A DNA stretch of 64,000 bases from an uncultured Bacteroidales bacterium (lineage in GTDB: Bacteria; Bacteroidota; Bacteroidia; Bacteroidales; CAIWKO01): assembly GCA_903913285.1 (NCBI GenBank), contig CAIWKO010000060.1:124001-188000 (forward strand). Direction: 5' to 3'. The position numbers and the translations under genes are program-made. The notes under the pieces are model-generated. The model worked only from the letters and a program-made list of their open reading frames with translations. It was not told the origin of the DNA and made no database searches. Below are positions 27,299-37,644 of the stretch, in pieces; positions within the stretch are counted from its first letter, which is position 1, and each line of letters opens with the position of its first letter.

Positions 27299-30200
27299 AT
27301 GAAGACTTTCAAACTCAAAACAGGATTATTTTTTATCATCTGCTTATTAAGCATTAAAAGCCTATATGCGCAGCCCGGCTGCCCAAGTATTGATGCTGGT
27401 AATAATCAAACTATTACATGCAGCAGTAATTGCACCGATCTAACAGCAACGGTTTTAGCCACAGGAGCAACTACCACTTATACCTGCACTTCTATTCCTT
27501 ATGCCCCACCTTATCCATACAATGGGGGCACACCCATTCTGGTACATATCGACGACAGATGGAGCGCACCAATAACGCTTCCTTTTAATTTTTGTTTTTA
27601 TGGACATTCTTTTAACCAGATTATTGCCGGCTCAAACGGAGTTATCTCATTCGATACCACAGGTAGTTTAAACGGTCAGGGATATTGCGCCTGGTCGTAT
27701 TATTCTCCTGTCATCTCAATACCTTCTACTCAATTCAATTTCGGTGCTGTTCATCACTTTTTCAATACTATTTTCGGACCATATTACGACATCGACCCTG
27801 CAGTTACTGGCAGCGGTAATATGTATTATGCTATTCTTGGCCAATATCCGTGTCGCACTTTAGTTGTTAGTTGGGATCATATCCCCATGTTTAGTTGCAA
27901 TGCAAAAATAGGCACTCAAATGACTGTGTTATACGAAAGCACCAACGTAATAGAAACGTATATACTTGCTAAACCCAATTGCGCAACCTGGAATGGAAAT
28001 TTGGCATGTATCGGCATCCAAAATTCGGATGGTACGGTTGGTTGTACACCTCCCGGACGTAATTCCGGTGTTTGGACAGTAACAACACCCGAAGCCTGGC
28101 GGTTTACACCTTCGGGAACTCCGAATTACACGATTAGCTGGTGGCAAGGTGGCAGTCAAATAGGAACAGGCCCTACAATACATGTATGCCCTACATCCAC
28201 GACTACCTACCAGGCTCAAGTTGATTATGATGTATGTTCCGGCAACGATGTAATTGTTACCGATTCCGTAACAGTAAATTATAATGGAAGCTTTTCTTTC
28301 AGTGCAACTCCGGCCCATGATACAATCTGCTCCAACCAGAGTGTTCAGTTAAATGCATCCACAGCCAGTTCATATTCCTGGTCACCAACCAGCGGATTAT
28401 CCTGCACTACTTGCCCTAACCCTGTTGCCACACCAACAAGTTCAACAGTATACAGTGTTACAGGTATTGATAACTCCAGCGGATGCACCACTACAGCTAT
28501 CGTAGCTATTATAGTAAATACAAATTCAGCGCCCATCGCAGGAAGCAATAGTCCGATCTGCAGACTTGATACGCTCAAATTAACCTCAAACAGTAGTTTA
28601 GGATACAGCTGGACCGGGCCGGGCGGCTTTAGCAGCACACTGCAAAATCCAATGATCATCAACGCAACACCTTCGGCCACGGGAACATACTCACTCACCG
28701 TCACCGGTGCTGGAGGGTGTACCAGTTCAACCACAGTCGCCGTTACAGTAAATCCCAATCCTGTCATAACGCCCACAGCAACGCCAGCATCCATATGCAC
28801 GGGTGCATCATCGTCATTATCAGCTACCAGTACTATTCCAGGAACCACCTACTCCTGGATGCCCGGCAGTTTGACCGGAAGCCCAGTTACTGTTTCGCCG
28901 AATTCAAACACTACATATACCGTAACCGGAACAGCCTCCGGATGCACGGGATCAGCAACAGTATCCGTGTCTATATATCCGGTGCCCACCGTAACCGTTC
29001 CTTCAAATATTACCGTCTGTAATAATGGTACTGTTGGGGCAACTAATTTTATCAGTTCACCCACCGGAGGAACATTCACCTGGACCAATTCCAATACATC
29101 CATTGGATTAGCTGCTAGCGGGTCGGGGAATATTCCTGCTTTTACAGCTACGAATACTACCACTGGAAATATCACTGCCACGATTACCATAACACCAACA
29201 GCAAATGGCTGCCAAGGCACTCCTTCAAGTTATACTATTACTGTAAATTCGTCGCCCACAGTAACCGTGCCGACAAATATTATTGTTTGCAACACAGGCA
29301 CTATAGCTGCTACAAACTTTGTAAGCAACCCAGCTGGAGGAACATTTAACTGGACAAACTCTAACACCGCTATTGGTATTGCAGCAAATGGCAGCGGAAA
29401 TATTGCAGGATTCACTGCAACCAATACAACCACTGCACCCATAACTGCTACAATTTCAGTAACACCAACTGTGAATACTTGTGTGGGTGTTCCTTCAACC
29501 TATACCATAACCGTAAATCCAACACCAACAGTAACAGTCCCTGCTAATATAGTTGTATGCAATGGAGTTGTAGTAACCCCGACAAACTTTTCCGGGCCGG
29601 TCGCCGGAACTACATACGCCTGGACAAACTCCAACACAGCCAGCGGTTTAGCTGCCAGCGGAACTGGAAACGTTCCGGGATTCACTGCCACCAACACAAC
29701 CACAGGTCCGATCACAGCAACAATCACAGTAACACCAACGGCAAATAATTGTGTTGGAACCCCATCTACTTACACTGTTACAGTTAATGTAATTCCTACA
29801 TCCACATTCACTGCCACCTCACCCATATGTTCACTTGCTAATTCTGTTGTCAATTATACAGGCAATGGATTATCCACAGCCACCTATAACTGGAATTTTA
29901 ATGGAGGAAATGCCACAGCAATAAGCGGACTGCAGAACTACAACGTGCAATGGTCTGCTTCAGGAGAATACTATGTCACACTGACAGTTGTTCAAAACGG
30001 CTGTACATCCACCACAACTTCTCATAAAGTTATTATCAGCAATCTAAAATTAAATGCATCAACAACAGCTAATGTAACTTGTCACGGACTTTCTGACGGA
30101 ACAGCAACCGTTATACCTTCAAATGCAATATCTCCTTACACTTATCATTGGAACACGACACCTGTTCAAAACACACAAAATGCCGGGAACTTAGCAGCTG

Positions 30201-31258
30201 GAACATATATCGTAACTGTTACCGATAGTGTTAATTGTACTGCAACAGATACAGTAACAATAACTCAGCCCACCATATTGGTTGCAAACATGTCTGCAAT
30301 ACACAATGTAAGTTGTTTTAACGGAAATAACGGAAGCGCTTCTGTTGCAACCAGCGGTGGAACACCTGGTTACACCTATAATTGGTCGGGAGGAACAGGT
30401 TCGGGGAATACGGTAACAGGATTGAGCCATGGAACTTATTCGGTTACTGTTTCCGATAGTCACTCCTGCGATACGATCATCTCGTTTACGATCAACCAAC
30501 CGGCTGTATTAGCTTTAAACTTATCAGGTATAGACGAAACTTGTGTTAATAGTTGTAATGGTAGTATTACTGCAACTGTCACCGGTGGGACCACACCTTA
30601 TGTTTATCATTGGAGTAATGTTGGCTCAATAACAAATGTTCTGAGCAATCTCTGTGCTGGGATATATTCAGTAACAATTACCGATTCGAACAATTGCAAT
30701 GTTAACGATCAAATGACCATAATAACAACCAACATACTTAATGCTGCAGGTTATGCAAATCCAACCAATACTGCTATCGACCAGAATGTGAACTTTTATT
30801 ATACAGGTTCAACAACAAGTTCATACTCCTGGAATTTTGGCGACGGTACAAGTTCCACACTTCAAAATCCTGTTCATGTTTATACTACAGACGGAACTTA
30901 TACCGTAACGCTGACAATTTCGAGCGGAGAGCCGGATAATTGTGAAGATGTTACAACATTAACAATTACTATTTACGTGCCTTCAACCATCGAAATCCCG
31001 AATATCTTCACACCAAACGGAGATGGAGTAAATGATGAATTTAAAGTTAAATCAACCGGACTTGGCTCAGAAGAAATGGTCATATACAACCGCTGGGGTA
31101 AAAAGATCTTTAGTTGGGATAAAGTAGGCGGTAGCTGGGATGGAAACGACGGCAATAGTAAAGCTGCTGACGGAACCTACTTCTATATATATACTGCTAA
31201 GGGTGCCGGAGACGGAAAGACATTTAATGTCAATGGAACCGTAACACTTTTGAGATAA
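27299..31258 (+). CDS. Large SprB/PKD-like surface protein with T9SS type B sorting domain
   Basis: 1319 residues with a signal peptide (MKTFKLKTGLFFIICLLSIKS...YAQ). Residues ~30-270 form a unique N-terminal region (LPFNFCFYGHSFNQIIAGSNG, a nidogen-like strand pattern). Ig-like repeats follow. Three consecutive ~90-residue copies (about 560-830) each start TVPxNIxVCN and contain TWTNSNT and FTATNTTT. SprB-type repeats of ~75 residues follow (NVTCHGLSDGTATV, NVSCFNGNNGSASV, DETCVNSCNGSITA), then one PKD domain (YSWNFGDG). The C-terminus is a type B sorting domain (IPNIFTPNGDGVND, YNRWGKKIF, ending GTVTLLR). SprB is the mobile gliding adhesin of Flavobacterium; here an adhesive surface role is inferred, and no gliding genes lie nearby. 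Confidence 0.9.
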   Translation: MKTFKLKTGLFFIICLLSIKSLYAQPGCPSIDAGNNQTITCSSNCTDLTATVLATGATTTYTCTSIPYAPPYPYNGGTPILVHIDDRWSAPITLPFNFCFYGHSFNQIIAGSNGVISFDTTGSLNGQGYCAWSYYSPVISIPSTQFNFGAVHHFFNTIFGPYYDIDPAVTGSGNMYYAILGQYPCRTLVVSWDHIPMFSCNAKIGTQMTVLYESTNVIETYILAKPNCATWNGNLACIGIQNSDGTVGCTPPGRNSGVWTVTTPEAWRFTPSGTPNYTISWWQGGSQIGTGPTIHVCPTSTTTYQAQVDYDVCSGNDVIVTDSVTVNYNGSFSFSATPAHDTICSNQSVQLNASTASSYSWSPTSGLSCTTCPNPVATPTSSTVYSVTGIDNSSGCTTTAIVAIIVNTNSAPIAGSNSPICRLDTLKLTSNSSLGYSWTGPGGFSSTLQNPMIINATPSATGTYSLTVTGAGGCTSSTTVAVTVNPNPVITPTATPASICTGASSSLSATSTIPGTTYSWMPGSLTGSPVTVSPNSNTTYTVTGTASGCTGSATVSVSIYPVPTVTVPSNITVCNNGTVGATNFISSPTGGTFTWTNSNTSIGLAASGSGNIPAFTATNTTTGNITATITITPTANGCQGTPSSYTITVNSSPTVTVPTNIIVCNTGTIAATNFVSNPAGGTFNWTNSNTAIGIAANGSGNIAGFTATNTTTAPITATISVTPTVNTCVGVPSTYTITVNPTPTVTVPANIVVCNGVVVTPTNFSGPVAGTTYAWTNSNTASGLAASGTGNVPGFTATNTTTGPITATITVTPTANNCVGTPSTYTVTVNVIPTSTFTATSPICSLANSVVNYTGNGLSTATYNWNFNGGNATAISGLQNYNVQWSASGEYYVTLTVVQNGCTSTTTSHKVIISNLKLNASTTANVTCHGLSDGTATVIPSNAISPYTYHWNTTPVQNTQNAGNLAAGTYIVTVTDSVNCTATDTVTITQPTILVANMSAIHNVSCFNGNNGSASVATSGGTPGYTYNWSGGTGSGNTVTGLSHGTYSVTVSDSHSCDTIISFTINQPAVLALNLSGIDETCVNSCNGSITATVTGGTTPYVYHWSNVGSITNVLSNLCAGIYSVTITDSNNCNVNDQMTIITTNILNAAGYANPTNTAIDQNVNFYYTGSTTSSYSWNFGDGTSSTLQNPVHVYTTDGTYTVTLTISSGEPDNCEDVTTLTITIYVPSTIEIPNIFTPNGDGVNDEFKVKSTGLGSEEMVIYNRWGKKIFSWDKVGGSWDGNDGNSKAADGTYFYIYTAKGAGDGKTFNVNGTVTLLR

Positions 31259-31286
31259 TTATTTTATCCGGTTTTGTAGCTTTGTG

Positions 31287-31294
31287 TACTTTTG
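31287..31294 (+). promoter_or_regulatory. Candidate -7 promoter element
   Basis: TACTTTTG, 22 bp before the start of the polytopic membrane protein gene. No clear -33 box. Confidence 0.4.
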
Positions 31295-31316
31295 AATAAA
31301 AAATCATTATTCATTA

Positions 31317-33095
31317 ATGTCAATTATTAAAAGATACACATTACTATTCTTTATTATTCTGGCAATAGTTATTACCCTCCTGATGGTTAAATACCGATGG
31401 GTCGGGAATAATGGTCATGAATGGCAATCTATAATAGACGGAGATGGCAAAGGGTATTATGCTTATCTTGAAGAAATTTTCATTAACCATAATTTCGGGT
31501 CCTCTGTCACTGATAACGACCAGATATATTTTGTAAACAACCATAGCGTCATAAAATTTTTCAGTGGAACTGCATTGCTGATCTCTCCCTTTTTTCTGTC
31601 AGCAAAAATCATTGCAACAATTTTCCACCTCCCTGCTCAGGCTTATGCAGAAACATTTCAAAAATCGGTAAGCATTGCAGCATTATTTTATTTATTTCTT
31701 GGTTTTTGGTTTCTGATCAGACTTTGCAGATCATTGAACATAAAACGAATTAATAGTTTTATTTCATTGTTGCTAATTCTATTTGCGACCAATCTTCTAA
31801 CCTATTCCATCTTTCATCCGGCAATGTCTCATGTATATTCATTTTGTGCCATAAGTGGATTCTTATGGGCAATAAATCAAAATATCATTACAGGCAGAAA
31901 TATATTTCTTTTAATTAGTTCGGTAATATTGGGAATTGTATATTTGATCAGACCGGTCAATATTATTATTGTTGCGTTTGTTCCTTTTTTCTTTTCAGAC
32001 CTGTCCGAGATGTTTTTGTTTTTGAAAACAAGGATAAAACACATTTTGATTTTCCTTGGCATATTCATCCTCTTATGTTTTCTTCAAAATATCTTATGGT
32101 TTCTGCAATGCGGGAGTTTCCTAATTGATGTATATCCTCACGAAGGATTTTACTGGTTGCACCCCGAAATATTCAAGGTGTTGTTCAGTTTTCGTAAAGG
32201 TCTTTTTATTTACTCCCCTGCCGTATTTTTTAGCTTGCTAGGACTGATCAGTATTTTCAAGATGAATAAATTTAAAGCCCTTATTGGTCTGTTTTTTATA
32301 CTTATTCTTGTTTACCTAATTTCTTCATGGTGGTGCTGGTCGTATTTTGATGGTTTTGGAATGAGACCGTTTATTGATTTCTATGGAGTTCTTGCACTTT
32401 TTCTTGCATTCCTTTTTAATAATATCCAAAAATGGTTACGCTACTTTTTTATTATTTGTGTTTTATTTCCCATTTCATTGAATCTTATACAAACATACCA
32501 ATACACCAAAGGTATTATCCATCCCGATTATATGAATTTATCCGCTTATCGTTATGTTTTTCTGAAAACATCCAATGCATATATTAACCGAATTGGTGGC
32601 TCCAATGATATTGTTCCTTATAATAAATATAAAAAAAATCTTATCTATGAAAGTATAGCTTATCCTGAAGCGTCAGCTGTTGACACGTCAAATACCATCA
32701 TTCCAAAGGGGGAAACAGAAATGGCCTTTATTTATAACCATAAGATTCCTGTCAACTTTTTACTTCAATTCGATAACGATACTAGCTTAATAAATTCAAA
32801 CAAATTGTTTGCTGAAATAGCTTTAAAAAAACGAGAACTTTCACCATGCAAATTCTCAGACGACCTATTGGTTGTATCTATCAAATATAACGACAACCAC
32901 AACACTTTTTACAGATCCTTCCCGCTTGATTATTTGCCTATACATTTATCAAACAAATGGGAACAACTGGATTATAGGATCATTCTTCCTGCGATTCAAA
33001 GTGAAAACTATCAATTGAAGTTCTATATCTGGAACAAAGGTCTGGACAATTTTTTGATCAAAGATATTCATATCAAAATCTATAAAACAAACTGA
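31317..33095 (+). CDS. Polytopic membrane protein, possible GT-C-type glycosyltransferase
   Basis: 592 residues with roughly 10 transmembrane helices over residues 5-410 and a ~170-residue soluble C-terminal domain of beta character. The first extracytoplasmic loop carries an acidic motif, [15 protein letters not shown], a place where GT-C enzymes hold catalytic acids; [11 protein letters not shown] and [16 protein letters not shown] are further loop motifs reminiscent of the ArnT/PMT-like superfamily. I do not recognise a specific family. It follows the T9SS surface protein gene and could modify surface material, but that is only a guess from position. Confidence 0.65.
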   Translation: MSIIKRYTLLFFIILAIVITLLMVKYRWVGNNGHEWQSIIDGDGKGYYAYLEEIFINHNFGSSVTDNDQIYFVNNHSVIKFFSGTALLISPFFLSAKIIATIFHLPAQAYAETFQKSVSIAALFYLFLGFWFLIRLCRSLNIKRINSFISLLLILFATNLLTYSIFHPAMSHVYSFCAISGFLWAINQNIITGRNIFLLISSVILGIVYLIRPVNIIIVAFVPFFFSDLSEMFLFLKTRIKHILIFLGIFILLCFLQNILWFLQCGSFLIDVYPHEGFYWLHPEIFKVLFSFRKGLFIYSPAVFFSLLGLISIFKMNKFKALIGLFFILILVYLISSWWCWSYFDGFGMRPFIDFYGVLALFLAFLFNNIQKWLRYFFIICVLFPISLNLIQTYQYTKGIIHPDYMNLSAYRYVFLKTSNAYINRIGGSNDIVPYNKYKKNLIYESIAYPEASAVDTSNTIIPKGETEMAFIYNHKIPVNFLLQFDNDTSLINSNKLFAEIALKKRELSPCKFSDDLLVVSIKYNDNHNTFYRSFPLDYLPIHLSNKWEQLDYRIILPAIQSENYQLKFYIWNKGLDNFLIKDIHIKIYKTN

Positions 33096-33141
33096 TCCGC
33101 CATTACTTGATCATAAATATAATTTTTCCCCAAATTTATCA

Positions 33142-33171
33142 TTGCTGATCCAACAAGATTGTGTAATTTTG
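33142..33171 (+). promoter_or_regulatory. Promoter of the thrS-infC-rpmI-rplT operon
   Basis: -33 TTG (33142-33144), 19-bp spacer, -7 TAATTTTG (33164-33171) followed by CACCC. This is the best-formed Bacteroidota promoter in the window. The predicted transcription start near 33178 leaves a leader of about 20 nt, too short for a T-box or other attenuator. Confidence 0.7.
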
Positions 33172-33198
33172 CACCCAATTTTTTTGAATATCAATACA

Positions 33199-35133
33199 AT
33201 GATAAATATAACATTACCGGATAATTCGGTAAGACAATACCCTGAAGGTGTAACCGGACACGAGATCGCATTAAGTATCAGCGAAGGACTGGCCCGTAAT
33301 GTTTTGGCAATTCAGGTGAATGATGTGATATGGGAATCAAACCGTCCCTTACTTTCCGATGCTAAGATAAAACTGCTCACATGGAATGATACTGAAGGAA
33401 AAGCAACTTTTTGGCATACATCGGCACATATTATGGCTGAGGCTATTGAAATGCTTTTCCCCGGTACAAAATTCGGAATTGGCCCTGATATCGAAAATGG
33501 TTTTTATTATGATATCGATATGGGTGAACGTATGCTCACCGAGTCAGATTTTAAAGCCATTGAAGATAAAATGATAGAACTTTCGAGAGAAAATCAACTT
33601 TTGGTTCGCAAAGAAATTTCTAAGCAAGATGCTATCGATTATTTTACCAAAAAAGGTGATGAATATAAACTTGAACTGATCAACGAACTCACCGATGGAG
33701 AAATAACACTATATGAAAGCGGTCGGTTTACTGATCTCTGCAGAGGTCCGCACATTCCAAATACAGGATTCATCAAAGCAGTTAAGATCATGAGTGTTGC
33801 CGGGGCATACTGGCGTGGCGATATTAAACGCAAACAACTTACACGCGTTTATGGCATCACTTTCCCAAAACAAAAAGACCTGCAGGATTATCTCGTTTTG
33901 CTTGAAGAAGCAAAAAAACGCGATCATCGCAGATTGGGAAAAGACCTTGAACTCTTCACGTTTTCGCAAAACGTTGGATTGGGATTGCCTTTGTGGCTGC
34001 CAAAAGGAACTGCCATACGCGAACGTTTGGAAGCATTCCTGAAAAAAGTGCAACGGGATGCCGGCTATGTTCAGGTGATGACTCCCCATATCGGCGATGT
34101 GAATTTGTATAAAACCTCAGGCCACTTTCAAAAATACGGTCAGGATTCGTTTCAGCCTATCTCAACACCTATCGAAGGCGAACAGTTTATGTTGAAACCA
34201 ATGAACTGCCCTCATCATTGCGAAATTTACAAATTCAAACCCCGCTCATACAAAGATCTTCCACTACGAATAGCCGAATTCGGCACTGTTTATCGCTATG
34301 AACAAAGCGGCGAATTACACGGGTTGACCCGCGTTAGAGGTTTTACACAAGATGACGCTCACATTTTCTGTACCCCCGATCAGGTTAAAGAAGAATTTGT
34401 TGGCGTTATTAATATCGTAATGATCATTTTCAAAGCTCTCGATTTTAAAGATTTTACAGCTCAAATTTCGCTGCGCGACCCTAATAATAAGGAAAAATAT
34501 ATCGGCAGCGACGAAAACTGGGATAAAGCCGAACAAGCTATCATTGACGTTACCAAAGAAAATGGTATCTATGCTGTGATAGAAATTGGTGAAGCTGCTT
34601 TTTACGGGCCAAAACTCGATTTTATGGTTCGCGATGCTATTGGCAGAAAATGGCAGTTGGGAACCATTCAGGTTGACTATAATCTCCCTGAACGTTTTGA
34701 ACTGGAATATATTGGCAACGACAATCAAAAGCACCGTCCGGTGATGATACATCGTGCACCTTTTGGTTCAATGGAACGCTTTGTGGCAGTTTTGATAGAG
34801 CATTGTGCCGGAAAATTCCCTCTGTGGCTTGCTCCTGAACAAGTTACTATTTTGCCAATCAGCGAGAAATTTGAAAATTATGCAAAAAAAGTTTCTCAAT
34901 TGCTAAATAATTACGATATTCGCAGCAAAATTGATAACCGTAACGAAAAAGCCGGTAAGAAAATTCGTGATGCCGAACTGGAGCGTATCCCTTATATGCT
35001 TATAGTTGGCGAGAAAGAAGAAGCTGAAGGAACTATTTCCGTTAGAAAACAAGGAACAGGCGATATTGGTTCATTTACCATAGAAGCTTTTTCGGCACTT
35101 ATCAATGATGAGATCAAAACAATGATGGAATAA
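33199..35133 (+). CDS. thrS: Threonine-tRNA ligase
   Basis: 644 residues from the ATG at 33199, the start of the TGS domain ([17 protein letters not shown]). An in-frame ATG at 33142 is inside the promoter. Domain order: TGS (1-60), the second editing-type domain with [10 protein letters not shown] and the Zn/editing residues, class II catalytic core (motif 1 near residue 270; [11 protein letters not shown]; motif 2 [18 protein letters not shown]; motif 3 [11 protein letters not shown]) and the anticodon-binding domain ([10 protein letters not shown] onwards). It charges tRNA-Thr and removes Ser. First gene of an operon with infC, rpmI and rplT, the same order as in many bacteria. Confidence 0.96.
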   Translation: MINITLPDNSVRQYPEGVTGHEIALSISEGLARNVLAIQVNDVIWESNRPLLSDAKIKLLTWNDTEGKATFWHTSAHIMAEAIEMLFPGTKFGIGPDIENGFYYDIDMGERMLTESDFKAIEDKMIELSRENQLLVRKEISKQDAIDYFTKKGDEYKLELINELTDGEITLYESGRFTDLCRGPHIPNTGFIKAVKIMSVAGAYWRGDIKRKQLTRVYGITFPKQKDLQDYLVLLEEAKKRDHRRLGKDLELFTFSQNVGLGLPLWLPKGTAIRERLEAFLKKVQRDAGYVQVMTPHIGDVNLYKTSGHFQKYGQDSFQPISTPIEGEQFMLKPMNCPHHCEIYKFKPRSYKDLPLRIAEFGTVYRYEQSGELHGLTRVRGFTQDDAHIFCTPDQVKEEFVGVINIVMIIFKALDFKDFTAQISLRDPNNKEKYIGSDENWDKAEQAIIDVTKENGIYAVIEIGEAAFYGPKLDFMVRDAIGRKWQLGTIQVDYNLPERFELEYIGNDNQKHRPVMIHRAPFGSMERFVAVLIEHCAGKFPLWLAPEQVTILPISEKFENYAKKVSQLLNNYDIRSKIDNRNEKAGKKIRDAELERIPYMLIVGEKEEAEGTISVRKQGTGDIGSFTIEAFSALINDEIKTMME

Positions 35134-35156
35134 ATTAAATATTTTATTAACTAAAT

Positions 35157-35163
35157 AAGGAGG
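35157..35163 (+). promoter_or_regulatory. Strong Shine-Dalgarno sequence of infC
   Basis: AAGGAGG, 7 nt before the proposed AUA start at 35171. Full-length anti-Shine-Dalgarno matches are rare in Bacteroidota and are absent before the other translation genes here, so this one decides the start. Confidence 0.8.
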
Positions 35164-35170
35164 ATAAGCT

Positions 35171-35722
35171 ATAGCTACTAATACTAATTTCCAACGCGGA
35201 AGAGGATTTGTTAAAAAAGAAGACCTGCATAAAATAAACCAACGGATTTTAGCTCCGGTTGTTCGCGTTGTTGGCGAAGACATTCAAATGGGAATTTACC
35301 CGATCAAAGAAGCTTTAGCAATTGCTGAAGAACAAGGTTTAGACCTTGTTGAAATTTCGCCTACCGCAAATCCACCTGTTTGTAAAGTGGTTGATTACAA
35401 AAAATTCCTTTACGAACAAAAACGCAAGCAAAAAGAAATGAAAGCCAAAGCCGCAAAAGTGATCGTTAAAGAGATCAGGCTTGGACCCAACACCGATGAC
35501 CACGATTTTAATTTCAAATTAAAACATGCCATCAAGTTTTTGCAGGACGGATGTAAAGTAAAAGTAGATGTATTTTTCAGAGGTCGTTCAATTGTTTACA
35601 AAGAACAAGGCGAGATCATATTGTTGAAGTTCGCTCAGGAACTGATAGATTATGGCAAACCAGAACAATTGCCCCGACTCGAAGGAAAACGAATGATCAT
35701 GATAATGTCACCAAAAAAATAA
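35171..35722 (+). CDS. infC: Translation initiation factor IF-3 with a non-canonical AUA start codon
   Basis: 183 residues if translation starts at ATA 35171. The IF3 N-terminal domain ([37 protein letters not shown]) begins well upstream of the first ATG at 35288, and the frame is closed by TAA at 35165. The only codons between are GCT then ATA, and the ATA has a perfect Shine-Dalgarno 7 nt upstream. The C-terminal domain has [19 protein letters not shown]3 ejects wrong initiator/codon pairs; E. coli infC starts with AUU, and IF3 thereby represses its own synthesis. The same logic is inferred here. Starting at 35288 would remove 39 conserved residues. Confidence 0.92.
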   Translation: MATNTNFQRGRGFVKKEDLHKINQRILAPVVRVVGEDIQMGIYPIKEALAIAEEQGLDLVEISPTANPPVCKVVDYKKFLYEQKRKQKEMKAKAAKVIVKEIRLGPNTDDHDFNFKLKHAIKFLQDGCKVKVDVFFRGRSIVYKEQGEIILLKFAQELIDYGKPEQLPRLEGKRMIMIMSPKK

Positions 35723-35751
35723 TCAATAATCACACATAAACAATTTGTAAA

Positions 35752-35946
35752 ATGCCAAAAATGAAATCAATTTCCGGTGCTAAAAAAAGGTTAGACTTCA
35801 CAGGAACCGGGAAAATCAAAAGAAAGCACGCATACAAAAGTCACATTCTTACTAAAAAGTCCATTAAAAGGAAAAGAAATCTTACTTATTCTGCTACAGT
35901 AGATAAGACAGATGAAAAAAGAGTGAAACAAATGTTAGCTTGCTAA
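35752..35946 (+). CDS. rpmI: 50S ribosomal protein L35
   Basis: 64 residues, highly basic, with the L35 signatures [26 protein letters not shown] and KRKRNL. It is 29 bp after infC in the infC-rpmI-rplT order. Co-transcribed with its neighbours. Confidence 0.96.
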   Translation: MPKMKSISGAKKRLDFTGTGKIKRKHAYKSHILTKKSIKRKRNLTYSATVDKTDEKRVKQMLAC

Positions 35947-36024
35947 AAATTTAGTATTAACCTTGCACTTAGCATTCAAGTTCTCATATAAAGGGAGACG
36001 CTAAAGCAAAAAAAACAAACAATT

Positions 36025-36369
36025 ATGCCACGTTCAGTTAATTCAGTAGCATCACGTCACAAAAAGAAAAAACTCTTAAGCAGAGTTAAAGGACAATTCG
36101 GTAGAAGAAAAAATGTTTGGACCGTAGCTAAAAATGCTTACGAAAGAAGTATGCAATATGCTTATCGCGACAGACGTAACAAAAAACGCGATTTCAGAGG
36201 TCTTTGGATCAATCGTATCAATGCAGGAGTTCGCCAGTATGGTATGAGCTATTCTGTTTTTATTGGTAAGATCCATGCTAAAGGCATCGAACTCAACCGT
36301 AAAACCCTTGCCGATCTGGCGATGAACAATCCTGAAGCTTTTAAAGCTGTTGTTGATGCTGTTAAATAG
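36025..36369 (+). CDS. rplT: 50S ribosomal protein L20
   Basis: 114 residues, the standard length. [16 protein letters not shown], then [11 protein letters not shown]-like and [16 protein letters not shown] motifs identify L20, an early 23S rRNA assembly protein. In E. coli and Firmicutes, L20 represses this operon through an mRNA structure; the 78-bp spacer before rplT contains no obvious rRNA mimic. The operon ends at the hairpin 36387-36422. Confidence 0.96.
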   Translation: MPRSVNSVASRHKKKKLLSRVKGQFGRRKNVWTVAKNAYERSMQYAYRDRRNKKRDFRGLWINRINAGVRQYGMSYSVFIGKIHAKGIELNRKTLADLAMNNPEAFKAVVDAVK

Positions 36370-36386
36370 GTATTACAACTTAAAAT

Positions 36387-36422
36387 AAAAAAAGGAGCAA
36401 TGTAAATTGCTCCTTTTTTTTT
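36387..36422. terminator. Bidirectional terminator after rplT
   Basis: GGAGCAAT (36394-36401) pairs with ATTGCTCC (36406-36413) across GTAA, flanked by seven A and nine T. It can serve rplT and the convergent MTH1187-type gene. Confidence 0.9.
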
Positions 36423-36435
36423 GCTACGTTTAAAA

Positions 36436-36747
36436 TTATTTGCTCACGTTTCCGATCTTATCTTCTATAGATCTGATCTTATCATCCATCCTGTTTTCTT
36501 TTCCTTTGCGGATATCGAACTTTGCAATGGCAAACACTCTGCCGCAATCCATTTCGAGCTGACGATATGCTTTGCCAACCACAGTTAGTGCATCGTGCAT
36601 CTCCGAAACTTCAAACACCGTTCCCATCGGGGTGAGTTTATACGCGATCCCCGATTCTATCATCATTTTTATGATCCGGCTCACATAAGGGCTCACACTG
36701 TCGCCTTTATCGGTTGGGAACATCGAAAATTCTACAATTACTGACAT
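36436..36747 (-). CDS. MTH1187 family (YkoF-like) thiamine-binding protein
   Basis: 103 residues, the length of the MTH1187/DUF77 family, a ferredoxin-like fold that forms tetramers. Start MSVIVEFSMFPTDKG and the motifs GIAYKLTPMGTVFE and VGKAYRQLEMDCGRV are typical. The family is annotated as thiamine-binding by relation to YkoF; a cellular role is not established. Single gene with its own candidate promoter. Confidence 0.85.
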   Translation of the reverse strand: MSVIVEFSMFPTDKGDSVSPYVSRIIKMMIESGIAYKLTPMGTVFEVSEMHDALTVVGKAYRQLEMDCGRVFAIAKFDIRKGKENRMDDKIRSIEDKIGNVSK

Positions 36748-36774
36748 GGCTTTTGTTTTTTAATTATACCGCTG

Positions 36775-36782
36775 CAAAATTA
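36775..36782 (-). promoter_or_regulatory. Candidate -7 element for the MTH1187-type gene
   Basis: On the minus strand TAATTTTG, 27 bp upstream of the start. No -33 box at normal distance. Confidence 0.4.
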
Positions 36783-36856
36783 ATTCATCTTTACATCATA
36801 ACCCGATTATTTCAACTATAAAACTTATATCCTCCCAAAATCTCGCTCAAAATTAC

Positions 36857-36864
36857 TACTTTTG
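36857..36864 (+). promoter_or_regulatory. Candidate -7 element for the surE operon
   Basis: TACTTTTG followed by CA, 12 bp before the surE ATG, implying a very short leader. Confidence 0.45.
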
Positions 36865-36876
36865 CAAAAAAACTGA

Positions 36877-37644
36877 ATGGAAAAGCCTTTAATTCTGATA
36901 ACCAACGACGATAGTTATTCGGCTCCGGGCATTCGGTTTTTGATTACAGTTATGCGCCAGCTTGGCGATGTGGTGGTGGTGGCCCCCGACAAGCCCCAAT
37001 CGGGCATGGGACACGCTATAACGGTTCATACTCCCCTGCGCTTACAAAAACTTAGTTCGGAAAAGAATTATAAAGAATATTTTTGCAACGGCACCCCTGT
37101 CGACTGTGTTAAACTAGCCGTCGATAAAGTGTTGCACCGTAAACCCGACCTTTTGGTTTCGGGCATTAACCATGGCTCGAATGCTTCCGTAAACATCATT
37201 TATTCGGGAACCATGTCAGCGGTTATCGAAGGCGCTATGGGGCATATACCCTCTATAGGCTTTTCGCTCAACGACTATGCCTACGATGCCGACTTCAGTC
37301 ACACGGCTCCTTACATCAAAAGTATCTGTCAGAGTGTGCTCAACAACAAGCTTCCCGAAAGCATCTGCCTTAATGTCAACTTTCCATTGAACGACGGCAA
37401 GATCAAAGGAATTAAAATATGCCGTCAGGCTAATGCTTACTGGAAAGAAGAATTCAGCGCCCGCACCGACCCCCACGGACGCGATTATTACTGGATGAAA
37501 GGTGTGTTCGAAAACCCCGATGAAGGAAAAGATACCGATGTGTGGGCCATCGAAAACCATTATGTTTCTGTTGTTCCTGTTCAATACGACCTGACCGCCC
37601 ATACTGTTATTCCGCTCATTAAAAAATGGAAAATCGATGTTTAA
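36877..37644 (+). CDS. surE: 5'/3'-nucleotidase SurE
   Basis: 255 residues. The metal site is ITNDDSYSAPGI (Asp11, Asp12, Ser14) plus SGINHGSNAS (metal-binding Asn near residue 93). SurE is a cytosolic phosphatase of nucleoside monophosphates and short polyphosphate, linked to stress survival. The C-terminal half has the swapped hairpin region with YWMKG and DVWAIENHYVSVVPV. The stop overlaps the next small gene by 8 bp, and the operon continues through a DUF192 protein to lgt. Confidence 0.94.
   Translation: MEKPLILITNDDSYSAPGIRFLITVMRQLGDVVVVAPDKPQSGMGHAITVHTPLRLQKLSSEKNYKEYFCNGTPVDCVKLAVDKVLHRKPDLLVSGINHGSNASVNIIYSGTMSAVIEGAMGHIPSIGFSLNDYAYDADFSHTAPYIKSICQSVLNNKLPESICLNVNFPLNDGKIKGIKICRQANAYWKEEFSARTDPHGRDYYWMKGVFENPDEGKDTDVWAIENHYVSVVPVQYDLTAHTVIPLIKKWKIDV

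Noticed and set aside
35288-35722. infC starting at the first ATG
   Set aside because: This would delete 39 residues of conserved IF3 N-terminal domain that are open and recognisable upstream.
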